Part shown: positions 27,100-36,013 of the stretch, in pieces
Numbering within the stretch: position 1 is the stretch's first letter
Layout of the letters: every line of letters begins with the position of its first letter
Source: Candidatus Gastranaerophilales bacterium
Lineage (GTDB): Bacteria > Cyanobacteriota > Vampirovibrionia > Gastranaerophilales > Gastranaerophilaceae
Assembly: GCA_944325575.1 (NCBI GenBank)
Contig: CALVAR010000001.1
Span: forward strand, 222,231-286,230
Reading direction: 5' to 3'
Length of the DNA stretch: 64,000 bases
Position numbers and translations under genes: made by a program
The notes under the pieces: model-generated
The model's database searches: none
Told to the model about the DNA's origin: nothing
Seen by the model: only the letters and a program-made list of their open reading frames with translations

Positions 27100-29061
27100 C
27101 TATGCTCTGCTTTTTATTTCTTCCAAAAGCCCTGAGACAAATTCATCAACTTTGAGTGAGCCTATCGGACCTTTGCCTCTTTTTCTGATGGAAACAGTTC
27201 CGTCTTCAATTTCTTTGTCACCAACAACTACTACATAAGGAACCTTTTTATCCTGCAAAGCTTCTCTTATTTTGTAGTTCATTGATTCAGAACGGTCATC
27301 AAGGTTAGCTCTAATACCTTGAGCTCTTAATGCATTATAAACTTTTTGTGCATATTCATCATGCTTGTCATTAGAAATAGGAACAACCGCAACCTGAGTA
27401 GGCGCTAACCATAGCGGGAATGCCCCTGCATAGTGTTCTATCAAAATACCGTGGAATCTTTCCATAGAACCGAATACAACACGGTGAAGCATCAGAGGTG
27501 TTTTTAATTGACCGTCTTTATCTTGATATTTCAAATCAAAACGGGCAGGCAGATTGAAATCTAACTGGATAGTAGCACACTGCCAAGTTCTTCCGATTGC
27601 ATCTTTAACCTTAAAGTCAATCTTAGGACCGTAAAATGCACCATCACCTTCATTTATTTCATAGTGCATACCTCTTTTATCCATAGCAGCCTTTAGTCCG
27701 GCCTCAGCTTTGTCCCAGTTTTCTATCTCACCGATATAGCTTTCAGGACGGGTAGAGAGTTCTACCTCAAATTCCATTTTAAAAATGGCCATGGTATCAG
27801 CTACAAAATCAATGATTTCATTAATTTCATTTGTAAGCTGCTCAGGTGTACAGAAGATATGCGCATCATCCTGTGTAAAGCCTTGTACTCTTGTCAAACC
27901 GCCGAGTGCACCTGAGTGTTCTCTTCTGTATACAGTACCAAGTTCAGCCATTCTTAAAGGCAAAGAACGATATGAATGTCTGTTTGCCTGATAAATCAGA
28001 ATATGAAAAGGACAGTTCATAGGTTTTAAGATATATTGATCGTCTGACTCATCTTCTTTTTGTATAAAGAACATATTTTCTCTGTAATGATCAGCGTGTC
28101 CGGAAATTTCCCATAGCTTTGATTTTGCAATATGAGGAGTATTTACAATTACATAGCCTCTTTTTCTGTGTTCTGTTCTCCAGTAATTTTCGATTTCTTC
28201 TCTGACAACTGCAAGGTTAGGATGCCACAGAACAAGACCTGCGCCGAGTTCTTCTCTTGTTGAAAACAAATCAAGCTTTGCACCGAGTTTTCTGTGATCA
28301 CGTTTTTCTGCTTCTTCCAGCATTGTAAGATAATTTTTCAAATCTTCTTTTGTCCAAAATGCAGTAGCATAAATTCTTTGAAGCATTTTATTTTTAGCAT
28401 TACCTCTCCAATATGCCCCGGCAACTTTCATTAATTTAAATGCTTTAATAAAAGAAGTGTTAGGTAAATGAGGACCTGCACAGAGGTCATTAAACAGAGA
28501 TTTTCCGTCCTTGTCTTTAGTTAAATACAAAGTAGGTTTATGTTCTCTGTGTTCTTCAAGCAGCTCTGCTTTATAAATTTCACCTTCATTTTTAAATTCA
28601 TTTATTTGTGCATCTACATCAGGAACAAAGTATTTTTCAAAAGTAAGATTTTCTTTAACAATCTCTTTCATTTTTTCTTCAATTTTAGAAAGATCTTCTT
28701 CCGTAAAAGTATGCCCTTCCAAATCAAAATCGTAATAAAATCCATTTTCGATAGCAGGACCTATGGCAAGTTTTGCCTGCGGAAACAAAGCAATAACAGC
28801 CTGCGCCATAATGTGAGATGTAGAGTGTCTTAATATTGCAAGTGTTTCCGGATCTTTAGACGTTAAAATCCTGACTTTATCATTATTAGAAAGGGATGTT
28901 CGAATGTCTTTAACTTCTCCGTTAATCTCAAGTGCAACAGCATTTTTCAACAGACCTTCGCTTATTGATTTTGCAAGGTCAAAACCATTAACATTTCCGT
29001 TAGAGTTTTCTTCCAAAGAAATTTTTGAATTGTCAGGTAATATTACCTCAATTTTAGACAT
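27100..29061 (-). CDS. thrS: Threonyl-tRNA synthetase
   Basis: A 653-residue class II synthetase read from the ATG at 29061, which has AGAGAGG upstream; an in-frame extension of 20 residues is rejected. Domains in order: TGS (1-65), editing domain with H-S-T-S-H-I-M-A-Q-A and H-x-x-x-H-type zinc residues, catalytic core with M-N-C-P-F-H and R-x-x-E-x-G, and the anticodon-binding domain from about 540. A T-box was looked for upstream and not found. Confidence 0.98.
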   Translation of the reverse strand: MSKIEVILPDNSKISLEENSNGNVNGFDLAKSISEGLLKNAVALEINGEVKDIRTSLSNNDKVRILTSKDPETLAILRHSTSHIMAQAVIALFPQAKLAIGPAIENGFYYDFDLEGHTFTEEDLSKIEEKMKEIVKENLTFEKYFVPDVDAQINEFKNEGEIYKAELLEEHREHKPTLYLTKDKDGKSLFNDLCAGPHLPNTSFIKAFKLMKVAGAYWRGNAKNKMLQRIYATAFWTKEDLKNYLTMLEEAEKRDHRKLGAKLDLFSTREELGAGLVLWHPNLAVVREEIENYWRTEHRKRGYVIVNTPHIAKSKLWEISGHADHYRENMFFIQKEDESDDQYILKPMNCPFHILIYQANRHSYRSLPLRMAELGTVYRREHSGALGGLTRVQGFTQDDAHIFCTPEQLTNEINEIIDFVADTMAIFKMEFEVELSTRPESYIGEIENWDKAEAGLKAAMDKRGMHYEINEGDGAFYGPKIDFKVKDAIGRTWQCATIQLDFNLPARFDLKYQDKDGQLKTPLMLHRVVFGSMERFHGILIEHYAGAFPLWLAPTQVAVVPISNDKHDEYAQKVYNALRAQGIRANLDDRSESMNYKIREALQDKKVPYVVVVGDKEIEDGTVSIRKRGKGPIGSLKVDEFVSGLLEEIKSRA

Positions 29062-29150
29062 TATAATAACCTCTCTTTCTATACCTAATAATTTTATAGC
29101 ACCAGCATAAATGTAATGCAATTTTATAGTGCAAACAGGATATAGCCAAG

Positions 29151-29179
29151 TTGACTAAGTTAAGAAGTTGTAATATAAT
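29151..29179 (+). promoter_or_regulatory. Promoter of the RpaB-like regulator
   Basis: TTGACT (29151-29156) and TATAAT (29174-29179) are exactly 17 bases apart. Among the best sigma-70 matches in the window. It gives a leader of about 95 bases. Confidence 0.8.
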
Positions 29180-29191
29180 TTAAAGAAAGTC

Positions 29192-29228
29192 AATATTTTG
29201 TAATATTATTAACTTTTTACAAAATATT
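29192..29228 (+). promoter_or_regulatory. 12-bp inverted repeat in the regulator leader
   Basis: AATATTTTGTAA (29192-29203) and TTACAAAATATT (29217-29228) are perfect inverted arms with a 13-base spacer, just past the expected transcription start. TTACAA-type half-sites recall the HLR1 element bound by cyanobacterial RpaB, though HLR1 is a direct repeat. Autoregulation is inference. Confidence 0.55.
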
Positions 29229-29279
29229 TTTAAAGAATGTGGTTAAAAATAATAGGGTAAAGAAAGATAGGTTTTTAAC

Positions 29280-30029
29280 ATGTGTCCAAATACTGAAGCT
29301 AATGAACAGGCAGAAGCAAAACAAAAGATACTTATTGCTGATGATGAAGCAAGTATCAGAAGAATTCTTGAAACAAGATTAAGTATGATAGGTTATGACA
29401 TAGTAACAGCTGCGGACGGAGAAGAAGCAGTTGCTGTTTTTAATAAGGAGAATCCGGACTTAGTCGTTTTAGACGTCATGATGCCCAAAATGGACGGCTA
29501 CGGCGTTTGCAGAGAAATAAGAAGAACATCTGATGTTCCTATTATTATTCTTACAGCACTAGGAGATGTTTCAGAAAGAATTACGGGCTTAGAATTAGGT
29601 GCTGATGATTATGTTGTTAAACCATTCAGCCCGAAAGAACTTGAAGCCCGCGTAAAATCAGTTTTAAGACGTGCAACAAACAGAGAAATAGCACCATCTA
29701 CAGGTAAAGTAACTAAAAATGTTATAACAACGGGTAATATAAAAATCGACACAGCAAGAAGGCAGGTATTCAGAAAGAATGAACGTATCAGACTTACCGG
29801 TATGGAATTCAGCCTTCTTGAACTGCTGGTTAACAACTCAGGTCAGGCATATTCAAGAAATGAAATCCTTCAATATGTATGGGCTTATCCGCCGGATCAT
29901 CGCATTGATACAAGGGTTGTGGACGTTCATATTTCAAGATTGCGTTCAAAACTCGAAACTGATCCCGCAAATCCTGAATTAATTCTTACAGCACGCGGAA
30001 TAGGTTATATGTTCCAGAGAATTAATTAG
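29280..30029 (+). CDS. OmpR-family response regulator, RpaB-like
   Basis: A 249-residue two-domain regulator. Receiver: acidic pair D-D-E near 21, phospho-acceptor in V-V-L-D-V-M-M-P, conserved T in I-L-T-A and K in V-V-K-P-F. Winged-helix effector from about 150, ending G-I-G-Y-M-F. The stretch S-P-K-E-L-E-A-R-V-K-S-V-L-R-R is characteristic of the RpaA/RpaB (ycf27) group of cyanobacteria, which supports the taxonomic call. No sensor kinase gene is adjacent. Has its own strong promoter and terminator. Confidence 0.92.
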   Translation: MCPNTEANEQAEAKQKILIADDEASIRRILETRLSMIGYDIVTAADGEEAVAVFNKENPDLVVLDVMMPKMDGYGVCREIRRTSDVPIIILTALGDVSERITGLELGADDYVVKPFSPKELEARVKSVLRRATNREIAPSTGKVTKNVITTGNIKIDTARRQVFRKNERIRLTGMEFSLLELLVNNSGQAYSRNEILQYVWAYPPDHRIDTRVVDVHISRLRSKLETDPANPELILTARGIGYMFQRIN

Positions 30030-30049
30030 TTTAGTAATAATTAGCACAA

Positions 30050-30084
30050 AAGAAGAGCTCCTAATCCTGGATGCTCTTCTTTTT
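30050..30084. terminator. Terminator after the response regulator
   Basis: AGAAGAGC...GCTCTTCT hairpin with a 14-base loop and T-rich tail on the plus strand; A-rich flank lets it also serve the minus-strand gene that ends at 30094. Confidence 0.75.
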
Positions 30085-30093
30085 GTAATTATT

Positions 30094-31506
30094 TTATATA
30101 TTTATTAAATCTTCAGGCAAAGGATGAAATGTGTCAGCCATTTTATCTTTATTTATAAAATTAAGCTTTAATTTTGTTGGAATTACCCGATAATTGTCAG
30201 ATAAATAAACTTTTCCTGTTACATCTATTACTTTATAATATTTAGTATTAAAATTTTTTATTCTTTTATTATTTTTTAATGCAATATACAGTTCATCAGC
30301 CTCATCTCTCTGTATAATCAGACGATCAATTTCATTACAACTATTGTTTTTTGGACTTTTTAATTTTAATCGTTTTTCTAAATTATCTGTAAAAATAATG
30401 TTTGTATCTATATTAGACATATCTGCTTTAATCTTTTCCAGAATAAGTTGCAATTGCTTTTGAGACTTAACCTTACTTTTGTTTGTCTGCAAATCATTTT
30501 TACACTTATTATATAGATTAATATAGATATCATTTAATATTTGCTTTATGGCAAGCGTATTAAATCCCTCTGTACCATCTATGTTTTCGGAAAATGCTCT
30601 TATAATCAATCCAAAATTGTAATTTTTACATACAGGAATAAATGTAAATATTGCATTTGCTATTCTTTCAACATAACAGTTATAAAGCATTTCAGAAGTT
30701 TCTATTTTGCATTGTTTTTGCATTTCCAGAGCTTTAGTATAAATGGAATGAAAAGGATTAATTGAAATATTAAACTGATATAAGCTGTCTTTATGTTTTG
30801 AATAATACTCCGCAATGCGTTCTGCTCTTTGTTGAAGTCTGATATTACGCGGATTCCATCCAGAAGTATCAAATACACATTTTTGGTGTAACGTCTTATA
30901 TATCATATTTGCAAGTTCCGGAAATTCATACACATTGCCTTTTAAATCTTTAATAGCTATATCTATACAATCCGCATCATATACAAGCGCTTTATAATTA
31001 TCTTGCATTTTTTCAGATATAAAACTCAAACCGGTACGTTTTTCCAGTGTCCTGAATCCCTGAACTAATGCTTTTAAATCTTCAAAAAGTATTGTATTAA
31101 TTATATTATTATTCTTCTTGCTTTCTAACGGCTTTTTAGCTTGTGCATAACAATGAATACACCTTGAATAGCAGCCCTGTTTTACGGCAATAGTGTGTAA
31201 ATTTTCTCCGATAAAAGATATATCCTTTAAAGAAAGTCCGTCAAAGACCTTTATTCCTTCCTGTATGCCTTCAAAAAAATCCAGATTATAGCTTGACGCC
31301 TTATCAGAGCAGCCAAGTATACTTGCTTTTAGTTTTTGAAATTTATACAATATCTTTTCGTATGTGGAAAGCTTTATAAATTCTTTATTTAGAGCACCAA
31401 ATGATATAGTATCAAAATGCAGTCTGCTATGTTTCGTTTGTTTATTTGTATTATTTTGATACTTAATATTAGGATGATATAAAGATATGGTATTTAGAAT
31501 TTTCAT
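30094..31506 (-). CDS. Divergent radical SAM protein with N-terminal ISFGAL motif
   Basis: A 470-residue protein. Residues 1-33 are polar and N/K-rich, followed by I-S-F-G-A-L (34-39). C112, C116 and C119 in Q-G-C-Y-S-R-C-I-H-C-Y form the C-x3-C-x2-C motif that binds the 4Fe-4S cluster in radical SAM enzymes. Later F-N-I-S-I-N-P-F-H suits a beta strand of the barrel. No known subfamily is evident. There is no signal peptide and no Shine-Dalgarno. K-rich and N-rich like its neighbours, so no sign of transfer. Confidence 0.7.
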   Translation of the reverse strand: MKILNTISLYHPNIKYQNNTNKQTKHSRLHFDTISFGALNKEFIKLSTYEKILYKFQKLKASILGCSDKASSYNLDFFEGIQEGIKVFDGLSLKDISFIGENLHTIAVKQGCYSRCIHCYAQAKKPLESKKNNNIINTILFEDLKALVQGFRTLEKRTGLSFISEKMQDNYKALVYDADCIDIAIKDLKGNVYEFPELANMIYKTLHQKCVFDTSGWNPRNIRLQQRAERIAEYYSKHKDSLYQFNISINPFHSIYTKALEMQKQCKIETSEMLYNCYVERIANAIFTFIPVCKNYNFGLIIRAFSENIDGTEGFNTLAIKQILNDIYINLYNKCKNDLQTNKSKVKSQKQLQLILEKIKADMSNIDTNIIFTDNLEKRLKLKSPKNNSCNEIDRLIIQRDEADELYIALKNNKRIKNFNTKYYKVIDVTGKVYLSDNYRVIPTKLKLNFINKDKMADTFHPLPEDLINI

Positions 31507-31562
31507 ATTAACAAAAAAATTCTAAATAAATTTTTTTGTTAGTTTAAATAGTTATATATTAT

Positions 31563-32927
31563 TCACAAGCAAACAGTTAGCGGCAAGTCTTCAACATAAA
31601 GCTTTCTTACAGCCTCTGTTCCTAGTTCTTCAAAAGCTATTACTTCTGTTTTTTTTACGCATTTTGCCAGAATACAAGAGATTCCACCCTGTGCAACTAA
31701 ATATCTCCCGTTGTATTTTAACATTGAATCGACAGTCTCTGGTGAACGTTCACCTTTACCTATAGTTGCAATAAGCCCTTGTTTGTATAACAAGTCACAA
31801 TATTTATCCATTCTGGCAGATGTTGTAGGGCCTACAGGGCCTATTATTTCTCCCGGTTTAGCAGGACACGGACCAGCATAAAAGATTATTTTATTATTTA
31901 TATCAAACGGAAATTCGCCATATTTATTATAATATTCAAACATCAATTTATGTGCAGCATCTCTTGCTGTATAAATTTCTCCTGACAAAAGAATTCTATC
32001 ACCTTTTTGCAAAGATTTTATAGAATTGATATCATCAGCATTTATCCTGATTAGAGATTGAGCAACTACTGGTATAGCTTTATAAGCAGGTGTCTCATTT
32101 TTATATATGATTTCAGAATTTACAATTTTGCATTCAGCATGTCTTGTACAGTGACAGTTAATTGTTATCGCAACAGGCATACAGGCAATATGAGTGGATG
32201 ATGTCATCAGTTTTATATCAAGAACATTATTCTTTATATCTCCCAAATAATCAGTCAGCGCTTTGATAAATGCTATTTCTTCATTATTATAAACATTTTT
32301 AAAAAATGCTTTTTTTGACATAAGTGCAGCACTATCCATTGTACCGCCTATACCTATACCAATAACAACAGGCGGGCAGCTTTTTTCGCCTGCAGTCAAT
32401 ACAGTATTTTTAATAAACTCGAAGATGTCCAACTCAGACGCAGCAGGACTCATCATTCTAACAGTGCTGTAATTTTCTGAGCCTGCACCTTTTATCAAAA
32501 CCTTTATGTTAATTTCATCCCCCGGCACAAAGTCTGTATAAATTACACCTGGTGTATTCTCTCCTGTATTACTCCTGTCAAATATAGCATTATTAACAAC
32601 CGATTTTCTGAAATAATTATCTTTGTAAGAAGCAGCTATTCCCAAATTCACCGCATCAGAAATTGATTTACCGGTTAAATTAAGATTCTGTCCTATTTCA
32701 AGAAATACAATAACCTGACCTGTATCCTGACATAACGGGCGCATTGTGTCATAAGCCAGTTTTATGTTATTCAAAATATTTGCTAACTTAGTCTTTTCAC
32801 TTTCAAGTTCTGACGACTCAAAACTATGCAGCAATTTATTATACAAATCACTGCTATATATGACATTTGCATCCCTACAAAGTTTATATACCGCTTCTTT
32901 TATTAGCATTGTGTCAATATATTGCAT
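31563..32927 (-). CDS. Class I fumarate hydratase, fused alpha and beta domains
   Basis: A 454-residue protein joining the TtdA/FumA N-terminal domain (about 1-280) and the TtdB C-terminal domain (about 290-454). Fe-S cysteine candidates include P-L-C-Q-D-T-G-Q near 65. C-terminal G-P-C-P-A-K-P-G and G-P-T-T-S-A-R-M are hallmarks. It interconverts fumarate and malate; L(+)-tartrate dehydratase is the alternative. The start could also be the ATG six codons later. Palindromes at 32963-33038 lie upstream. Oxygen-labile class I enzyme fits an anaerobe. Confidence 0.92.
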   Translation of the reverse strand: MQYIDTMLIKEAVYKLCRDANVIYSSDLYNKLLHSFESSELESEKTKLANILNNIKLAYDTMRPLCQDTGQVIVFLEIGQNLNLTGKSISDAVNLGIAASYKDNYFRKSVVNNAIFDRSNTGENTPGVIYTDFVPGDEINIKVLIKGAGSENYSTVRMMSPAASELDIFEFIKNTVLTAGEKSCPPVVIGIGIGGTMDSAALMSKKAFFKNVYNNEEIAFIKALTDYLGDIKNNVLDIKLMTSSTHIACMPVAITINCHCTRHAECKIVNSEIIYKNETPAYKAIPVVAQSLIRINADDINSIKSLQKGDRILLSGEIYTARDAAHKLMFEYYNKYGEFPFDINNKIIFYAGPCPAKPGEIIGPVGPTTSARMDKYCDLLYKQGLIATIGKGERSPETVDSMLKYNGRYLVAQGGISCILAKCVKKTEVIAFEELGTEAVRKLYVEDLPLTVCL

Positions 32928-32962
32928 TAAAACATGATAATATTTTCACGATTTAAAAGCAA

Positions 32963-33038
32963 ATCGTTATTGATTGTCACAAATACACTTAATTAAGCTA
33001 TGAATATATCATTTGATATCAAATGATGTCATAACGAT
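32963..33038. promoter_or_regulatory. Nested palindromes upstream of fumarase
   Basis: A perfect 20-bp palindrome, ATCATTTGATATCAAATGAT (33008-33027), lies just inside the right arm of an 8-bp inverted pair ATCGTTAT (32963-32970) and ATAACGAT (33031-33038). Position upstream of the fumarase start suggests an operator. Confidence 0.5.
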
Positions 33039-33057
33039 ATCACATAACTAATAGTAT

Positions 33058-33202
33058 AAAAAAAGACCACTCAATAGAGTGGTTTGTTTTCTGCATCCTA
33101 ATGGTCTCTTTTGTGTTTATTATTTAGGAGTTTATATGTGTTCGGGGTTATTAATGTTAAAAAGAAATGTTATTTAGTGTTTCGACTACACTTAAACCTT
33201 AC
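33058..33202 (-). ncRNA. Candidate small RNA, about 145 nt
   Basis: On the minus strand TTGACA (33236-33231) and CATAAT (33214-33209) are 16 bases apart; a transcript would start near 33202. The body is A/C-rich and non-coding. It ends at ACCACTC-TATT-GAGTGGT followed by T7. The upstream radical SAM gene ends at 33273, so the hairpin may instead terminate that gene. Confidence 0.45.
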
Positions 33203-33272
33203 ATTATTATTATGACATCAAGAAAAATTATGTCAACCCTTTTAATTATAAAAATTCAAATGAAATTTTACA

Positions 33273-34865
33273 TTACTTAATATCAGGTAAAAGTCGTTTA
33301 TATTCTGCAATTAAAGCCTTTTTCTCAGGAGTGATTGAAATAAAGTCCCATGCCAAAATTTCATCCGTATCATGATTTTTCAAAGCATAAGTATCGGAAT
33401 GAGGAAGCAGATTATTATCGTAAAAGTATTTATAAGACTGTTTGAAAGCACCAAGATTAGCACCTTCTTTGTAAACATGTATAAGATAATCAGCAAGACG
33501 TCTGTCACCTCTTGATAAAAGAGCCTGCCAGTAGTCCCACTTTACGCTTGATGTTCTTATTTTCACACCAAGTTTATGGAATTCTTTTTTCAAATACTCA
33601 TATTTTTTTTCAAGTGACTTTATTGACTCTCTTTCGCAAAATTGAAACGGAGTATGAGCCTTTGGAACAAATGTTGAAAAAGAAAAAGTAAATTCAAAAT
33701 CTTTAAATGAAGACTTTAATCTCTTTGCAAGACTAATCATTTCATCAATATCTTCCTGTGTTTCTGTTGGAAGCCCAATCATGGCATAGATTTTTAATCC
33801 TTTTAAGCCGTTTTCATAAGCTGTTTTAACAGTTTCAAAAATCTGATTTTCCGTTAAATTCTTGTTTATAATTTTTCTAAGTCTCTCAGAGCCTGCTTCA
33901 ATAGCAATAGTAGAATGTTTTTGTCCGCATGCAACAAGAGTTTTTATCACAACAGGTGAAATAGAATCTGCTCTTAATGAAGAAACAGAAAGCTCTAAAT
34001 CCGGTATCTCCTGTTTTCGATTAAGAATATGCTCACAAATTTTTTCAAACTGCGGATGAGCAGTAATTAACGCACCTAGAAGAGCTATTTTATTAGTATA
34101 TTTTAATCCAGTATCAATTTTTTCAATAATTTCTTCGCAACTGCAAAAACGATAAGGCAGGTTTAAATACGAAGCTATACAGAAACCGCACCTTTGAGGA
34201 CATCCTCTTACAATTTCTATTACATATGTGTTAGAAAAAAAACTTTTTTCCGCTAACACCGGTGTAGTTATACATTTACTTAGCGGATAAGTTAATTTTT
34301 TAACAACGTAAGACTCACCGTTTTTTAGCGTTACACCTTTCTCTTCACTGAATTCAGTAACAGAGGGAACGTATATTCCTTCAACTTTTGATAAAAGATT
34401 CAATATTTCTTTTTTAGAAAGATTTTTGTTATTTTTTATAACATCTATAATATTTATGTCGATATTTTCAGCATCACCGATAATAATAAAATCAAAAAAT
34501 TCGCAATAAGGCTCAGGATTTGCTGTCAATACAGGACCACCGCCAAAAATAAGAGGGAAAGATTCATCTCTTTTTGAACCTTTTAAAGGAATAGAAAAAT
34601 TTTCTAAAATACTGAAGATTCCTAAAAAATCTATCTCAAAAGACACAGAAAAGCCCATCACATCAACATCACAAGGTCTAAGGTGTGTATTTTTTGTATC
34701 AGTAAAAATTTTTTCGACATAGTAATCGTGACGCATATCAAGCGTTTTTACAATTGACATATATCCCAATGAAGACATACCGAATGACGCCATTGCAGGA
34801 AAAGCCATCCAAATATTTATTTCGGGATTTTTTTTAGGAATATCATATAAAGTTATATCTGCCAT
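33273..34865 (-). CDS. Radical SAM protein, B12-binding-type
   Basis: A 530-residue protein. Residues 1-190 resemble a cobalamin-binding-like N-terminal domain (V-M-G-F-S-V-S-F, I-F-G-G-G-P-V-L-T-A-N-P, I-I-I-G-D-A-E). C-P-Q-R-C-G-F-C near residue 221 is the Fe-S triad. The barrel continues with I-A-I-E-A-G-S-E-R-L and Y-A-M-I-G-L-P-T-E-T. This pattern matches the family often annotated TIGR03960-like or B12-binding radical SAM; function is unsettled. Its ATG shares one base with the stop of the AI-2E gene, so the two are coupled. Confidence 0.88.
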   Translation of the reverse strand: MADITLYDIPKKNPEINIWMAFPAMASFGMSSLGYMSIVKTLDMRHDYYVEKIFTDTKNTHLRPCDVDVMGFSVSFEIDFLGIFSILENFSIPLKGSKRDESFPLIFGGGPVLTANPEPYCEFFDFIIIGDAENIDINIIDVIKNNKNLSKKEILNLLSKVEGIYVPSVTEFSEEKGVTLKNGESYVVKKLTYPLSKCITTPVLAEKSFFSNTYVIEIVRGCPQRCGFCIASYLNLPYRFCSCEEIIEKIDTGLKYTNKIALLGALITAHPQFEKICEHILNRKQEIPDLELSVSSLRADSISPVVIKTLVACGQKHSTIAIEAGSERLRKIINKNLTENQIFETVKTAYENGLKGLKIYAMIGLPTETQEDIDEMISLAKRLKSSFKDFEFTFSFSTFVPKAHTPFQFCERESIKSLEKKYEYLKKEFHKLGVKIRTSSVKWDYWQALLSRGDRRLADYLIHVYKEGANLGAFKQSYKYFYDNNLLPHSDTYALKNHDTDEILAWDFISITPEKKALIAEYKRLLPDIK

Positions 34866-35902
34866 TAATTATCACTTTCAATATCGTCATTCATTGTTTT
34901 GACATAAATTTCATCAAATAGAGTAACAACAACCGCAGCTATCGCCGGTGCAATAAGCACACCGATTACTCCCAAAAATTTTGCCGCAATAACAAATGAA
35001 AAAATTACAACCAGAGGGTGTAAATCCATGTATTTTGAAAAGAAATACGGTTTTGCCCAATTATTTTCAATAAACTGGCCTAAAAGCAGAGAGCCTATTG
35101 CAATAATAGATACAATCAAGCCTTTTGGGAAAGCTATCAATAAAATCAATACACCTGAGATTATCGGACCGACTATCGGTACCAAATCCAGCACGGCAGA
35201 TATAAAGCCTAAAAATACTGCATATTCAACTTTCATTATTAATAAAGTAACTGCAACAACAATACCTACAATCATTATAGAAAGAAGCTGCGCTGTTATA
35301 TATCCGCCTACTTTAGTTTCCAACTGATCCATCACCTCTGAGGCTTTGTTTCTTAAAGGTGAAGGAAAAAGTTTTAGAGCAAATGACTTTATCTCGTTTC
35401 TGTCATTCGACATAAAGAATACAATAATGCTCAATGTAACAAGTATTGTAATAACACCAACAATACCTATTGTTATGTTAATTGAACGGTCAATAACTTC
35501 TTTGGCTATCATAGCGGAATTATCCAATACAGTATCAATATTGAGGTATTGGGCAATATCCTGACCGCCTATTTTAAATGTATCTAAAAATTGCTGTATA
35601 TTTTGTATTTGCTGCGGAAGCTGGTTTAAAAACTCTTTTATTTCATTAAAAGCCATAACTCCAATAGGTATGAATACACCAAGTGTAACCAGTGTAATGA
35701 CTAGAATCATTATTGTTACCGCCCATGCTCTTGGCATTTTTTCAGACATTTTGTTAACAAATGGATTAATTGCACAAGCAATCAAATATCCGCAGAATAA
35801 CAAAAGTGCTATATCTGTCATTTTTATTATAAAAAACAACACAAGCAATACAAGAAGCGCAAAACTTACATTTTTTATCGTAAAAGAATTTTTTATATCC
35901 AT
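34865..35902 (-). CDS. AI-2E family (PerM) membrane transporter
   Basis: A 345-residue protein with seven or eight membrane segments. G-Y-L-I-A-C-A-I-N-P-F near the start, a soluble loop at 90-150, and the late L-D-L-V-P-I-V-G-P and F-I-E-N-N-W-A-K-P stretches match the AI-2E/UPF0118 family. Members export varied solutes; quorum signal export is shown only for a few. TGAGGA precedes the ATG. Coupled with the downstream radical SAM gene. Confidence 0.92.
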   Translation of the reverse strand: MDIKNSFTIKNVSFALLVLLVLFFIIKMTDIALLLFCGYLIACAINPFVNKMSEKMPRAWAVTIMILVITLVTLGVFIPIGVMAFNEIKEFLNQLPQQIQNIQQFLDTFKIGGQDIAQYLNIDTVLDNSAMIAKEVIDRSINITIGIVGVITILVTLSIIVFFMSNDRNEIKSFALKLFPSPLRNKASEVMDQLETKVGGYITAQLLSIMIVGIVVAVTLLIMKVEYAVFLGFISAVLDLVPIVGPIISGVLILLIAFPKGLIVSIIAIGSLLLGQFIENNWAKPYFFSKYMDLHPLVVIFSFVIAAKFLGVIGVLIAPAIAAVVVTLFDEIYVKTMNDDIESDN

Positions 35903-36013
35903 ATAATCCTCATTCCCGGATTTATTATTACCTGTAGATTTTACTATAAATTTCCGTATATTGAAATAGCCGTTTTTTATATATAATTAGATTAAGAGAA
36001 TGAGAGGTAAAAA

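Noticed and set aside
29062..29150. T-box leader of thrS
   Set aside because: No T-box core sequence or specifier stem is present upstream of thrS.
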